Below are positions 47,834-59,605 of a stretch of DNA of 64,000 nucleotides, one piece after another (position 1 is the stretch's first letter; every line of letters begins with the position of its first letter). The notes beneath the pieces are model-generated. The model saw only the letters and a list, made by a program, of their open reading frames with translations, ran no database searches and was not told the DNA's origin. Where the stretch lies: the NCBI RefSeq assembly GCF_021869535.1, contig NW_026262690.1, positions 69,371,995 through 69,435,994 of the forward strand, in the 5' to 3' direction. The position numbers and the translations under genes are program-made. The DNA is from Mytilus californianus. Its lineage: Eukaryota > Mollusca > Bivalvia > Mytilida > Mytilidae.

Positions 47834-48502
47834 TTACTTAATATTGGTCATCGACTTCGTTGTCTTTTCTCTGTCATTGAACTACCGTTGTCTTTGATGA
47901 AAGTTATAACTTTTGATTTTAAATATTCTCTGGAAATATAAAAAGTCGATAAATTACAATATAGGACAGACCAACGATGTAGATTATTGTAGGACGGTCC
48001 TAAATTTCAGAATGTTTAAAACTAAGGATTACTCTGAATTCAGAATGATACGATATATGGAAATGGGGGAGGGGTGTAAGTGTTAATAGCAAAAACAACT
48101 ATATACGCAGAATGGTGCTCTACATTATAATTCACTAGACACAGTTATTTCTATGTACCAAGTAAAAGTTTGGGTTGCAACCCTTAATAACCACTTACAG
48201 ATAGAAATCGGAAAGTGTCGTGCATTGCCAATCTGATAAAAAATTCAGATCTAGTGTGACTCGCGTACCATAGTCGAAGCACAGACTGGTTTTAAAAAAA
48301 TAGTACATTGAAGATACGCACCAAGATTAAATAAATGAGAAAAAAAATATGTACAATTTATTATATCTATGTGCTGCTGTTACTTTTTCCTCATCAAACA
48401 GAAAGTGTATGAGCTACCATCAATCTGATTGATAAACTCTGCAGCGATCAATTAAAGAAAAAAAATGCTTCAAAATCAGACTTGCGTAACCCTGGACGTT
48501 TT

Positions 48503-49567
48503 TTGTCGAGCCTTCGACTTTTGTCGAAAAAGCGAGACATAGCGATCCTACATTCCGTCGGCGTCGTCGTCGTCGTCGTCGGCGGCTGCGGCGTCCACAA
48601 ATATTCACTCGGTGGTTAAAGTTTTTGAAATTTTAATAACTTTCTTAAACTATCCTGGATTTCAACCAAACTTGCACAGAAGCTTGTTTATGATCATAAG
48701 ATAATATTCAAAAGTAAATTTTGTAAAAAAAATTCCACTTTTTCCGTATTTTACTTATAAATGGACTTAGTTTTTCTGCCAGGAAACATTACATTCACGC
48801 TGTGGTTAAAGTTTTTGAAATTTTAATAACTTTCTTAAAATATCCTGGATTTCTACCAAACTTGGAAAGAAGCTTGTTTATGATCATAAGATAGTATCCA
48901 GAAGGAAATTTTGTAAAAAAAATTCTATTTTTTCCGTATTTTACTTATATATGGACTTAGTTTTTCTGCCAGGAAACATTACATTCACTCTGTGGTTAAA
49001 AGTTTTTGAAATTTTAATAACTTTCTTAAACTATCCTGGATTTCTACCAAACTTGGAAAGAATCTTGTTTATGATCATAAGATAGTATCCAAAAGTAAAT
49101 TTTGTAAAAATAAATTCCGTTTTTTCCGTATTTTACTTTTAAATGGACTTAGTTTTTCCGCCAGGAAACATTACATTCACTCTGTGGTTAAAGTTTTTAA
49201 AATTTTAACAACTTTCTTAAACTATCCTGGATTTCTACCAAACTTGGAAAGAAGCTTGTTTATGATCATAAGATAGTATCCAAAAGTAAATTTTGTAAAA
49301 ATAAATTCCATTTTTTCCGTATTTTACTTATAAATGTACTGAGTTTTTCTTCCAGTTAACATTACATACAGTCTGCAGTGTAAGTTTTTAAAACATTTAT
49401 TAGATTCATAAACTATCCTGGATTTTTACCAAACTTGGACAGAAGCTACTTACAATCAAAAGATAGCATAGAGAGGAATATTTTTATTAATATTTTTCCT
49501 TATTTTTGTTGAGCCTGCGATTAACAGCAAAAGTAGGCGAGACACTGGGTTCCGCGGAACCCTTATT
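48503..49567 (+). repeat. Repeat family 2 (GTCGAGCC...), full-length
   Basis: Starts TTTTGTCGAGCCTTCGAC with hairpin TTCGACTTTTGTCGAA and a (GTC)n tract. Four to five monomers of about 175 bp follow (TGTGGTTAAAGTTTTTGAAA, ACTATCCTGGATTTCTACCA, GAAGCTTGTTTATGATCATA, CAGGAAACATTACATTCACT). It ends GGCGAGACACT and hairpin GGGTTCCGCGGAACCC. The poly-Arg ORF on the other strand comes from the GTC tract. Confidence 0.85.
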
Positions 49568-51358
49568 ATTTTTTTTAAATTCGTGATGCATGCGTCTATA
49601 TCGTATATATATGGTAAAAATAAAGAGGTCTATGTTGAAGATCGTATGTTTGCCCCAGATGATCTAATTGTAGTTTAATTAAAAAGAGATTGCATTATCA
49701 ATAGAAAGAACACATACAATAAAGGCTGAACTAGAGCTAAAAATACAAATATTTATGTTACATAGAAAAGGGGATCTTGTAGCTTACTTTAGTGCCATAT
49801 TAAAATCTGTCTGTACTGAAATATTTTAACATGTTAATTAGTATACAGTGTAAACATTCCATCGTGTTACTGTGTGCATCAAATCATAATTATGTATTGT
49901 AAGTTTATCACTGTGATAACACGATGCCCATCAAGGCCCCTTAATTAGAATAGTAAATGTTCTTTAATCTTTAATCAGTGGAAGTAAGTAGAAAACACAA
50001 TATCGAAAGCACAAAAATGAGGCTAAAAATGCAATATTTGATGATTTTGCGGTATTGAAAGAAAAACAGATGTACTATGTAAAGGGAGACAACCCTATAT
50101 AATTTTCTTTTCTCTGTTCACAGTGAAAAAACTGTCGGGAAGAAAATAACAAGCGAGATGGCAGGAAAACGCCATATTGATATCATAAACAGAATTATTT
50201 TATGCGCCCATATTATTACACCTTGACCTTTGCAGTTTAATCACATACCTGATTGAATTTTATATATTAATCTGATGATGATCCATTCCACGTACGTGTT
50301 CAGATAAATGTGGAACACACTAGCAACATCTCGTCCAATGAAAACACAGTATATATTTAGCCTTACTATCTTTTTTAATTTTTGCTTTCTATATATAATT
50401 TTGAAAATATTCTGCTCATACTGCTGGTCAGATAACTATGATTTTTCGATACAAGTTAACTTACACACTTAATAATTATTATATTTTGTCGATAAAATTT
50501 ACTAAAATGTTTTAAAAATAAATATTAATGAAATACCAGTGTCCACCTCCTGCTTCCCGCTTCGATCTACAGTGTATAGATGTAATACCCACTAATGTGA
50601 ATTGTGTGGAGTTAAACCTCTGTATTTTTCTTTCAGTAAAGAGAAGGAGGTATACTAGTAGATTGAACATTTTCAACTATGTAAACCACTTATTGTTGGG
50701 AGAAAAAAGTAGTCCTATAATATAGGCCTTCGTAGGTATATATCGTTGCAAAAATCTAACAAGCACTTAATTGCTATTCCCGGAGCTCTGTCTATCTGTA
50801 TTTAACATATCATTTTCTCCTTAAGGGCCCATTTATGGTAAAGTAAAGAATTCAATATTTTTCTTTATTAAAGATTGATAAAAAGAACTCTTGAATTGAC
50901 TTGGAGAAACATGTAATTAATCTTGAGACTAGCATCTAGTCTTGTGTTCTAATCTTTCAGCTCAAATTTGGATAGTATTGAATTAAATGTATAGATAAAT
51001 GGGCTCTAACAATGACTACATGGAGAAAAAAATGTCTTAAAATAATGAGAAAGAGAAATAATTACGGTTTAAAAACGGTTAAACAAGAACCATCTTAGTA
51101 TTTGCATTTGCCAGAAAAAAAGAGCATTTATTTCGGGAACAGTCAGTTTCTCGGAAGCATTTCTCGAACACGAGAAATAAGTATTTTTTTTGCATTTTGG
51201 TTTGCCGTTAAGGAAGTATGATGATTTCCTTTTTTGTTGTCCAATAAAATTCCTTTGTCTACCCAAGTCCGACTGTCAAATAGCACTGACTAACAACGTT
51301 GTCTTCATCATATACTGTCATCTATTATTAAATTATTTATATTTAAATTATCAACAGT
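49568..51358. other. Intergenic, no exon identified
   Basis: The first exon of the downstream CCDC167 gene might lie here, but I find no ATG exon with a fitting donor. Nothing else recognised. Confidence 0.4.
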
Positions 51359-51440
51359 TTCGTCGATGGTATATTGGTATCATGCTCAATTGCGTGCAAG
51401 ATGTCATGTGTTCGATTCCCGACCGGTTCGGGTACGTTAA
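51359..51440 (+). repeat. tRNA-like sequence, probably a tRNA-derived SINE or relic
   Basis: TGGTATATTGGTATCATGCT resembles a pol III A box and GTTCGATTCCCGACC a B box with about 34 bp between them, as in tRNA-Gly-like genes. The T-stem and anticodon stem do not pair well, so a functional tRNA is unlikely. Confidence 0.35.
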
Positions 51441-52780
51441 TGTCTTTTGGGAGTTAGACCAAAGACCGTCAGCACAATGTTTACTGGTAGGGTGATATGT
51501 CTTATCACACACCGTTGGCTAATATAATAGATTATAAAAGATTCGACTCAACATGTGTATCTATATATACATATGAAGTTTACATGTGAAGTTTATATAT
51601 GCTTGTTATCGTTAGGAATATGCATGTTATGTTTGCCGCTGGATGCTTAGCAGCAATCATTTAATCATATTGAATCTCCCTGTCTCTTTCCTGAAAAGTC
51701 GGTTCTCCCAAGATTAAAAATCACTTATAGTGCTGATAAAATCCATAATACTAGTATTTAGATTTCATGAAAAAAACCCAAGAATCATATGGAACGCCAC
51801 AGCTGTCTTATGTGGAACTCTGATATTACTTTATGTTGTTTTATTATTACTTGATGATATTTTGTCTTTACTTAATATGGTTTTGACATTACGTAATGAT
51901 GTTTTGATATAACTCAATATGGAATAGTCATTACTTAATGATATTTCGATATTACACGATATGGTTTCGTATTGACTTGATATAGTTTTGTCATTACTCA
52001 ATATGGTTTTGTCATTACTCGATGTGGTTTCACCATTATTTAATGTGGTTGTGTCATTAGTCAATGTGGTTTTAACATTACTTGATGTGAATGTGACTTA
52101 ACGTTATGTAGTTGTTTCATTACATGATGTGGTTTTGTTATTTTGTAATGATGATTTGCCTATTCTTTATATGGTTTTAACATTACGTAATGATGTTTCA
52201 AAATTTGACGATTTTACACTACATGATGTGTTTGTTTCATTATTTGATGTGGTCCTGTCATTCTTTGATGTGGTTATCCCATTACTTGATGAGGTAAAAT
52301 CACGTGACCAATTCGGAAAAACCTGTTCTATTTTTAGATAGATTTCCATGTTGTATGTGCCTTGGATGAGTGTGGCCATCCATCAAATTAGAGTTCAAAT
52401 TAAAGTTCGGGTTACTGTTTGAGTTAAACTTTGAGTTAGTCTTCGATTTCGAATTCAAGTCATTATTAGAATTAAAGTTTTAGTTAGCATTGAGTCTCGA
52501 GTTGGACTTCGAGTTTGAGTCACATTTAACTGAGGTAGAGTTCTAGTTACAACATTAAATTTGAGTCACTTTTTGAGGTAGAGTTTGAGTAAGATTCGAA
52601 TTTAAGTCTCATTTAGATTAATTAAGATTTTGAGTTGAAATTCGAGCTATCTTACATGAGTTCGTAATTAAATTTTCTATCGCGGAACAAGGACTTTTGC
52701 TCGGGCTTCCGAAAAGAGGGCCCCGGGGTATGCGTACAAAAGATAAACACTGTTACAGTATACAAAACGCAACATAGAAG

Positions 52781-53165
52781 TTGAAATAAAGTTAGATGTG
52801 GTGTGATTGACAATGAGACAACTATCCATCAGAGTTTAAATGCAGTGGATGTAAGAAATCATATATAGGCAACCGTACAGCCTTCAACACACCGTATAGT
52901 CAGCTACAAAAGGCCACCATGCAACATGTGAATAAATTCAAACGAAAAAACAAACGGTCTTATTTATAAATAAACAATCTACAAAAAAAAAAATAACACA
53001 CATTTATACGACAACAATTGAACTTCATGCTCCTGACTTGGGGCAGGTACATAAAGAAATTGCACGTGGCGGAGTTTAACATGTATGTGAGCGCTAAATC
53101 CTAACCTTACATCGGACTGTTACAGTTGTGTAACAGCACAACACGAGAAAAAAATGTAAACTAGA
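52781..53165 (+). repeat. Repeat family 7 copy inside the foldback element
   Basis: GTTAGATGTGGTGTGATTGA, AACCGTACAGCCTTCAACAC and GTACATAAAGAAATTGCACG follow the family order. Confidence 0.65.
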
Positions 53166-53169
53166 CAAA

Positions 53170-53455
53170 GTGATGCCCCCGCACTCAACTCATTTAACCG
53201 CTTATACCCCAAAAATGACAAAAAAAAGTTCAATTATCTCCCAAAAGAGCAAAAAAAAAAACCTGACCAAATGTACACCTTCAATATATGTACAAACAGA
53301 CAGTAAAGAGAAAACTTCCTAGGTTTCAAACTGTAGGAGGAGTTATGCGGAATAACTATATACCCATAATGGGACGGACAGACGGACGGACGGACGGGGG
53401 TAAAACAATATGCTCCCCCCCCCCCCCCAACTTTCAGTTGCGGTGGCATACAGAA
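53170..53455 (-). repeat. Repeat family 3 fragment, reverse
   Basis: The reverse strand matches the 41512 variant: CAACTGAAAGTTGGGGG, (GTCC)n, ATGGGTATATAGTTATTCC, TTTGAAACCTAGGAAGTTTT, TGTTTGTACATATATTGAAG. Confidence 0.75.
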
Positions 53456-53921
53456 CAGTTTCATTTGGCTGTTTCAATAGATCGGTATGACTGGGTAATA
53501 TAAATCCATCGGGGTGATCTCGGATGCTCCAGAAAGGCACCCGTCGTGTTTTTCGAGAAAGTACAAACCCAGTGATTTGGTTTTATTTGGTAGTTTACAT
53601 TCAAGGAAAAGATGACGGTTTTATGGTTACGACCACTGGAACATGTCCGTCGTCACATATGAAACAGATATTCCAAAAAGTTTATTTTTCAATTAGTGCG
53701 AGGTAGATCAGGGAATTCAATTGATTACAAATAAAAGATTGATATTCGTATAAGTTCAAATGATCATTTACGCTAAAAAAAAATCGGAGAATTCTTATTT
53801 TATAGTATTGATGCTTTGTCGCTTAGTCCGAGCCCCCCTCCCCCCGTTTCCCTGTAACTTTAGTGTGAGTTGATTTGAAGTGTTTCATTTGTTAACAATA
53901 AAGTTCAAGTCTTTTGATTTG

Positions 53922-54541
53922 TGTCGAGCCTGCGACATCAATGTAGCGGCAGTGAGACACAAAAAACCTATATTCCGTCGTCGATAATGGCGTCGGCGTC
54001 TCCATCTCCATTTTTTAAATTTCTATTGAGTTTAACCTTTCATTATACATGTTACTAAACATGTATGCCATGTATATTACTTTTAGAATATCATACTGGA
54101 TTTGTTTACCTCGACTATTGTATCTGTATTTATATTGTATGTTTCTCTGTAAACTTGTATTTAGTTTTTAGAGAATAAAGTATCTATCTATCTATCTATA
54201 GATCGTTAGGTTTCTAGGTTTTTACATTTTTCATTTCGGGACCTTTTATAGCTTACTATAGGGTATGGGTTTTGCTCATTGTTGAAAACCATACAGTTTT
54301 GTTTTAGTTAAATAAAACCGAATTTAACTGTTTTGACATGATAAATTTGTAAACCTCCATGAAGTGTTTTAAAACTTGTATAGGAGTTATTCCTCAATTT
54401 CAAGAAAAAGCATCTACAGAAAAACCTTTTTTTTTTAAATTTTTTTTCCCCGATAAATGTGGTGATAAATGTACAGCCGATCAACATGACGCTTTTACAC
54501 TTACAGCAGCAATATCAGGCGAGACACAGGGTTCCGTGGAA
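53922..54541 (+). repeat. Repeat family 2, internally deleted copy
   Basis: The left end TGTCGAGCCTGCGAC with TTCCGTCGTCG (53923-54000) and the right end CAGGCGAGACACAGGGTTCC (about 54518-54537) are both present. A family-7 reverse fragment (54230-54300) and a (CTAT)n run lie between, in place of the monomers. Confidence 0.6.
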
Positions 54542-55406
54542 TATTTTACAAATTTATTACAAAAATACTGCTTCCGTTTGAGAACAACAGGACCAAGTGG
54601 TTTGGGATATCCCAATTATGTCCGAAATACTGTAAACTTTTTAATACTTTTTTTCTTATTATTGTCTGCCGTTCCCCTTTTTCATACCAAATAACTCTGA
54701 ACAACCACTCGAACTTTAACTCAATGGATAGCGATTCCCATCCAAAGCACATTAAACAAATGATATATTGAAATCTGTTTAAAAATAGAACATATTTTTT
54801 TCCGAATTGGTCACGTGGTTTTACCTCATCAAGTAATGGGATAACCACATCAAAGAATGACAGGACCACATCAGATAATGAAACAAACACATCATATAGT
54901 GTAAAATCGTCAAATTTTGAAACATCATTGCGTAATGTTAAAACCATATAAAGAATAGGCAAATCATCATTACGAAATAACAAAACCACATCATGTAATG
55001 AAACAACTACATAACGTTAAGTCACATTCACATCAAGTAATGTTAAAACCACATTGACTAATGACATAACCACATTAAATAATGGTGAAACCACATCGAG
55101 TAATGACAAAACCATATTGAGTAATGACAAAACTGTATCAAGTCAATACGAAACCATATCGTGTAATATCGATATATCATTAAGTAATGACTATTCCATA
55201 TTGAGTTATATCAAAACATCATTACGTAATGTCAAAACCATATTAAGTAAAGACAAAATATCATCAAGTAATAATAAAACAACATAAAGTAATATCAGAG
55301 TTTCACATAAGACAGCTGTGGCGTTCCATAGAATCAACTTAGCTGAACTTTGAAATGGACCAAACCAAATACTTTCAAATAATATTTTTATTCTTTATAA
55401 TCACAG

Positions 55407-55501
55407 ATAGAAGAAATAGAACGTCAAATATCAGAATATGAGGAGAATCTTCAAGATATAGAAAAATCTCTCAGATTGGAGGAATTAACAGACCAAAAGA
55501 G
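55407..55501 (+). CDS. CCDC167: CCDC167 coiled-coil exon
   Basis: Acceptor ATAATCACAG, donor GTAAAT. It encodes 31 codons of coiled coil plus two bases of an Arg codon. Confidence 0.82.
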
Positions 55502-58500
55502 GTAAATTAAACGTGTTAAAATATAAAGCGCTAGGTTTCTGAAATCAGCATTAGAAACGTAAAACTGGTATTTAGTGTATTATTCAATGTGTATAATGTT
55601 TACCTGATACGTGCTGAAGTCCACTGTTATTTAATACAAATCTATACACTATTGAAATGATAAATTCAATCTCGCCTGCTCTCTACTTCTCAACATTATA
55701 TAGATAAAACAAAAGATGTAGAGGAACTATAAATATTAAAAAAGACCACAAAAGACTCATTTATCTTAAACAATAGACTATACCATATGTCAAGTTTTAT
55801 ATAAATCCAAGTTGAGCATGAAAAAAGCTGTCATCAAAGCCAAATTATGTGAAGGATAAAAATATCAAGATATAAGAACTGAGGTTATTGACTTGTGACA
55901 GACACATTTACTAATGACTGGGTTAATATTGTTTTTAAGTACTCAACCCCTAATAGCTTTTATCTAAATTAGGAGAATAAAAAAATGTGACCATAAAAGA
56001 ACGTATAAGAAGCAATACTATAGAACTTTGACATTACTGGCTTAAAGGCGACTAAAAAGCATAATGAGTGAAACCAGCTGAATCAAAGATGTTTACTGAG
56101 TTACGAACCTGCCACTTCATTCTTTTCAATGACAACAAGACTTCCTAGATGTTTACTGAGTTACGAACCTGCCACTTCATTCTTTTCAATGACAACAAGA
56201 CTTCCTAGATGTTTACTGAGTTACGAACCTGCCACTTCATTCTTTTCAATGACAACAAGACTTCCTAGATGTTTACTGAGTTACGAACCTGCCACTTCAT
56301 TCTTTTCAATGACAACAAGACTTCCTAGATGTTTACTGAGTTACGAACCTGCCACTTCATTCTTTTCAATGACAACAAGACTTCCTAGATGTTTACTGAG
56401 TTACGAACCTTCCACTTCATTCTTTTCAATGACAACAAGACTTCCTAGATGTTTACTGAGTTACGAACCTGCCACTTCATTCTTTTCAATGACAACAAGA
56501 CTTCCTAGATGTTTACTGAGTTACGAACCTGCCACTTCATTCTTTTCAATGACAACAAGACTTCCTAGATGTTTACTGAGTTACGAACCTGCCACTTCAT
56601 TCTTTTCAATGACAACAAGACTTCCTAGATGTTTACTGAGTTACGAACCTTCCACTTCATTCTTTTCAATGACAACAAGACTTCCTAGATGTTTACTGAG
56701 TTACGAACCTGCCACTTCATTCTTTTCAATGACAACAAGACTTCCTAGATGTTTACTGAGTTACGAACCTGCCACTTCATTCTTTTCAATGACAACAAGA
56801 CTTCCTAGATGTTTACTGAGTTACGAACCTGCCACTTCATTCTTTTCAATGACAACAAGACTTCCTAGATGTTTACTGAGTTACGAACCTTCCACTTCAT
56901 TCTTTTCAATGACAACAAGACTTCCTAGATGTTTACTGAGTTACGAACCTGCCACTTCATTCTTTTCAATGACAACAAGACTTCCTAGATGTTTACTGAG
57001 TTACGAACCTTCCACTTCATTCTTTTCAATGACAACAAGACTTCCTAGATGTTTACTGAGTTACGAACCTGCCACTTCATTCTTTTCAATGACAACAAGA
57101 CTTCCTAGATGTTTACTGAGTTACGAACCTGCCACTTCATTCTTTTCAATGACAACAAGACTTCCTAGATGTTTACTGAGTTACGAACCTTCCACTTCAT
57201 TCTTTTCAATGACAACAAGACTTCCTAGATGTTTACTGAGTTACGAACCTGCCACTTCATTCTTTTCAATGACAACAAGACTTCCTAGATGTTTACTGAG
57301 TTACGAACCTGCCACTTCATTCTTTTCAATGACAACAAGACTTCCTAGATGTTTACTGAGTTACGAACCTGCCACTTCATTCTTTTCAATGACAACAAGA
57401 CTTCCTAGATGTTTACTGAGTTACGAACCTTCCACTTCATTCTTTTCAATGACAACAAGACTTCCTAGATGTTTACTGAGTTACGAACCTGCCACTTCAT
57501 TCTTTTCAATGACAACAAGACTTCCTAGATGTTTACTGAGTTACGAACCTTCCACTACATTCTTTTCAATGACAATAAGACTACATAGATATTCGTGCGT
57601 CCGAAGCGTTTTTCTGAATTTACCTTCACCAAGAACGCCCAATCTAAACCATTGAATGCCAGTGATGTATAAATACGTAGACACTTTAGAAGGTTAATAA
57701 CCGAAATACTAGCAAAATTGGTCTAAGGTCTACTTTGACCGAGGGAGTTAACCTTGTCTAAGACGGAAACGCAAAGAATACTTTGCCAAACAAAATGCAG
57801 GAACATTTTCCGTTTATATACATTTGTAAAATTACATACAAAAAGTTTATAACCGAAGTTGCACCTTATAATTAAATAATATTCGTGACTAATAAACTTA
57901 TTTGCGCTGACAAAGGCAATAGTGGATATATGACTTTGTGTCGATCCCTAACAAAATAATTCGTGATATCAATTTATCAATAGACGATATGATGCTTATG
58001 ATAAAAATTTTATAAGTGGTCATAAAATCTTATTACTTACTAATCGCTGACGTAATTTTTAATATAGCGATTATATATAATATATATAACCGTTACCAAG
58101 TATTATATGAAATGTATAGTTGGTAACGGTTGTGTACAGATATACAAATATTTAATATACTTAATCGGAATGATCGTTCACAAATCTATCATTAAATAGA
58201 CATTCATTATTACATAGACCATTTTTTGGGATTTTCGAAAGTTAGCAACTCCGTCAGGCAAAGTTTTCCTTAGATGTATTTGGGTATTCTTTCTATGTCC
58301 ATTGTGGTTATTGAGCTACTAACAATTCTACGTGTTTATACATCTGGCTCTCAAATGTTTACGTTTGAGCGTTCCTGGTGAAAGTAAATCTAGAAAAGCG
58401 TTTTGGACGGCACGAAATTTTTTAAGTGTTTTTTGCATGTACTAGCACTGGGTCGATACCATTAGTGGTGAACTGTTAGTCCCCGAGGGTATCATCATTA

Positions 58501-59605
58501 TCGAGTATTTCAACCAGAAACTGGAAATTGGGAAACTAATTTCATCATTTTCTAATCTTCAACCAGAAATTATTACAAAATTTTGAAAACGCAGTTATCT
58601 AACTTTTACCTTTTACTCCTAGGAGCGAGAAGTAAGGATTTTTATGCCCCACCTGCGATAGTAGAGGGGCATTATGTTTTTCGGTCTGTGAGTTCGTTCG
58701 TTCGTCCGTCCGTCCGTCCGTCCGTCTGTGCCGCTTCAGGTTAAAGTTTTTGGTCAAGGTAGTTTTTGATGAAGTTGAAGTCCAATCAACTTGAAACTTA
58801 GTACACATGTTCCATATGATATGATCTTTCTAATTTAAATGCCACATTAGAGTTTTGACCCCAATTTCACGGTCCACTGAACATAGAAAATGATAGTGCG
58901 AGTGGGGCATCCGTGTACTATGGACACATTCTTGTTAGCTATGGTTTCAGTTTTTTAGATGATGTTATCCATAATTTTAACTTTGGCTGCAACGATGGAA
59001 AACATATTTGATACAAGAATAAATGCAACACACACATGATTAATATTCATTTCTGGTTTTCTTTTCAGGAGAGAACTGACTGAGGAACAGAAGCGACTGA
59101 AAAAAGATATAGCAATTCAAGGTTGATACTTTTCTCTGTTATTACCTACAAATGACGAATCTGTTGGGGATGGTACTAGCATTTCTGTTCATTTAAGTGG
59201 GGCATGGTTAAGTCTTTTTCGGCGGTTATAAGCTTATTTTTCTGACTTAATACGTATACTATTCATTGTTTTTTTTTTGTTCAGACATTTTGTCGTCCGG
59301 GTGAATAGTACTACATTAAAAATTTAAAAAGAATAGTCCGAGCTGTCCATGGAGATTGTATTGTTTAAATTATAGTAGTATTCTAAAAGCATTATATATT
59401 TTATAAACTATATCGCGTTTTGTTTTGTATTTGAAGATGGTCAAATATTCGTATGATAACATTATTGAATATATGTTTGCAATATTGTATATTTTCAGAT
59501 TCTGCACTGAAACAGCTTCGGAAAGAGAACTGGAAAAATGCCATTTTATCCTTGTTATTCATGGCACTGATATATTTAGCGTATCATTCAATATGGGCTC
59601 CTTAG
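55407..59605 (+). CDS. CCDC167: CCDC167-type coiled-coil, tail-anchored membrane protein (3 exons, N-terminus missing)
   Basis: Exons 55407-55501, 59069-59121 and 59499-59605 join in frame with AG/GT borders to 84 residues. The first 60 or so form a charged coiled coil (IEEIERQISEYEENLQDIEK ... EELTDQKRRELTEEQKRLKK), then LKQLRKENWKNAILSLLFMA and LIYLAYHSIWAP, a single C-terminal membrane segment with a very short tail. This matches the layout of vertebrate CCDC167 (97 residues; E-x-KFLRQENRKNMLLS followed by a hydrophobic end), whose function is poorly known. About 13 N-terminal residues are expected in an upstream exon that I could not find. AATAAA follows at 59639. The 3.5-kb foldback element ends 76 bp before the first exon shown, and the first intron shown contains a 1.5-kb satellite. 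Confidence 0.85.
56087..57592. repeat. 60-bp satellite array, about 25 copies
   Basis: The period is exactly 60 bp with no indels (unit contains CAACAAGACTTCCTAGATGT and CTGAGTTACGAACCTGCCAC). Copies are the same except for one G/T site (CCTGCCAC or CCTTCCAC) until a diverged last unit. Counting from 56111, T occurs in copies 6, 10, 14, 16, 19, 23 and 25. Because 60 is a multiple of 3, one frame stays open for 508 codons; it lies in a CCDC167 intron and is not a supported gene. Confidence 0.95.
57593..58636. other. Intron sequence, one inverted repeat
   Basis: AACCGTTACCAA and TTGGTAACGGTT (about 58088-58131) form 12-bp arms around an AT-rich loop. Nothing else recognised. Confidence 0.45.
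58640..58936 (+). repeat. Repeat family 3, short variant
   Basis: TTTTATGCCCCACCTGCG...AGGGGCAT, then (GTTC)n/(GTCC)n, one interior monomer unlike the other copies, and the end GGGGCATCCGTGTACTATGG with ACACATTC. Confidence 0.75.
59069..59121 (+). CDS. CCDC167: CCDC167 second coiled-coil exon
   Basis: Acceptor TTCTTTTCAG, donor GTTGAT (weak but GT). It encodes RRELTEEQKRLKKDIAIQ in phase with its neighbours. Confidence 0.8.
59499..59605 (+). CDS. CCDC167: CCDC167 terminal exon with membrane segment
   Basis: Acceptor TATTTTCAG. It encodes DSALKQLRKENWKNAILSLL, then FMALIYLAYHSIWAP and TAG. Confidence 0.85.

Larger units (their letters stand above)
51788..55330. mobile_element. Foldback-type DNA element, 3.5 kb
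   Basis: TATGGAACGCCACAGCTGTC at the left and its exact complement at the right end (55311-55330) begin inverted arms of about 560-640 bp (left to about 52350-52430, right from about 54690-54775). GAATCA flanks both ends (51782-51787 and 55331-55336), a 6-bp target duplication. Much of each arm is made of 21-bp subrepeats (such as AATATGGTTTTGTCATTACT plus C). The interior holds degraded GAGTT/TTCGA repeats (52380-52680), a family-7 copy, a family-3 fragment and a family-2 fragment. No transposase is recognised. Long arms built of subrepeats recall Foldback/Galileo elements; superfamily is not assigned. Confidence 0.88.

Noticed and set aside
48420-48608. Arg-rich ORF
   Set aside because: It is the complement of the (GTC)n tract of repeat family 2.
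50159-50215. Candidate first exon of CCDC167 (ATGGCAGGAAAACGC)
   Set aside because: No GT donor follows in a useful position, and the frame soon ends without resembling the family.
51359-51440. Functional tRNA gene
   Set aside because: Box A and box B look plausible, but the anticodon and T stems do not pair.
51831-55287. Two Asn/Thr/Ser-rich ORFs on opposite strands
   Set aside because: They are mirror translations of the 21-bp subrepeats in the arms of the foldback element.
56129-57655. 508-residue repetitive protein
   Set aside because: It is the open frame of a 60-bp tandem satellite inside a CCDC167 intron, with no splice, start or family support.
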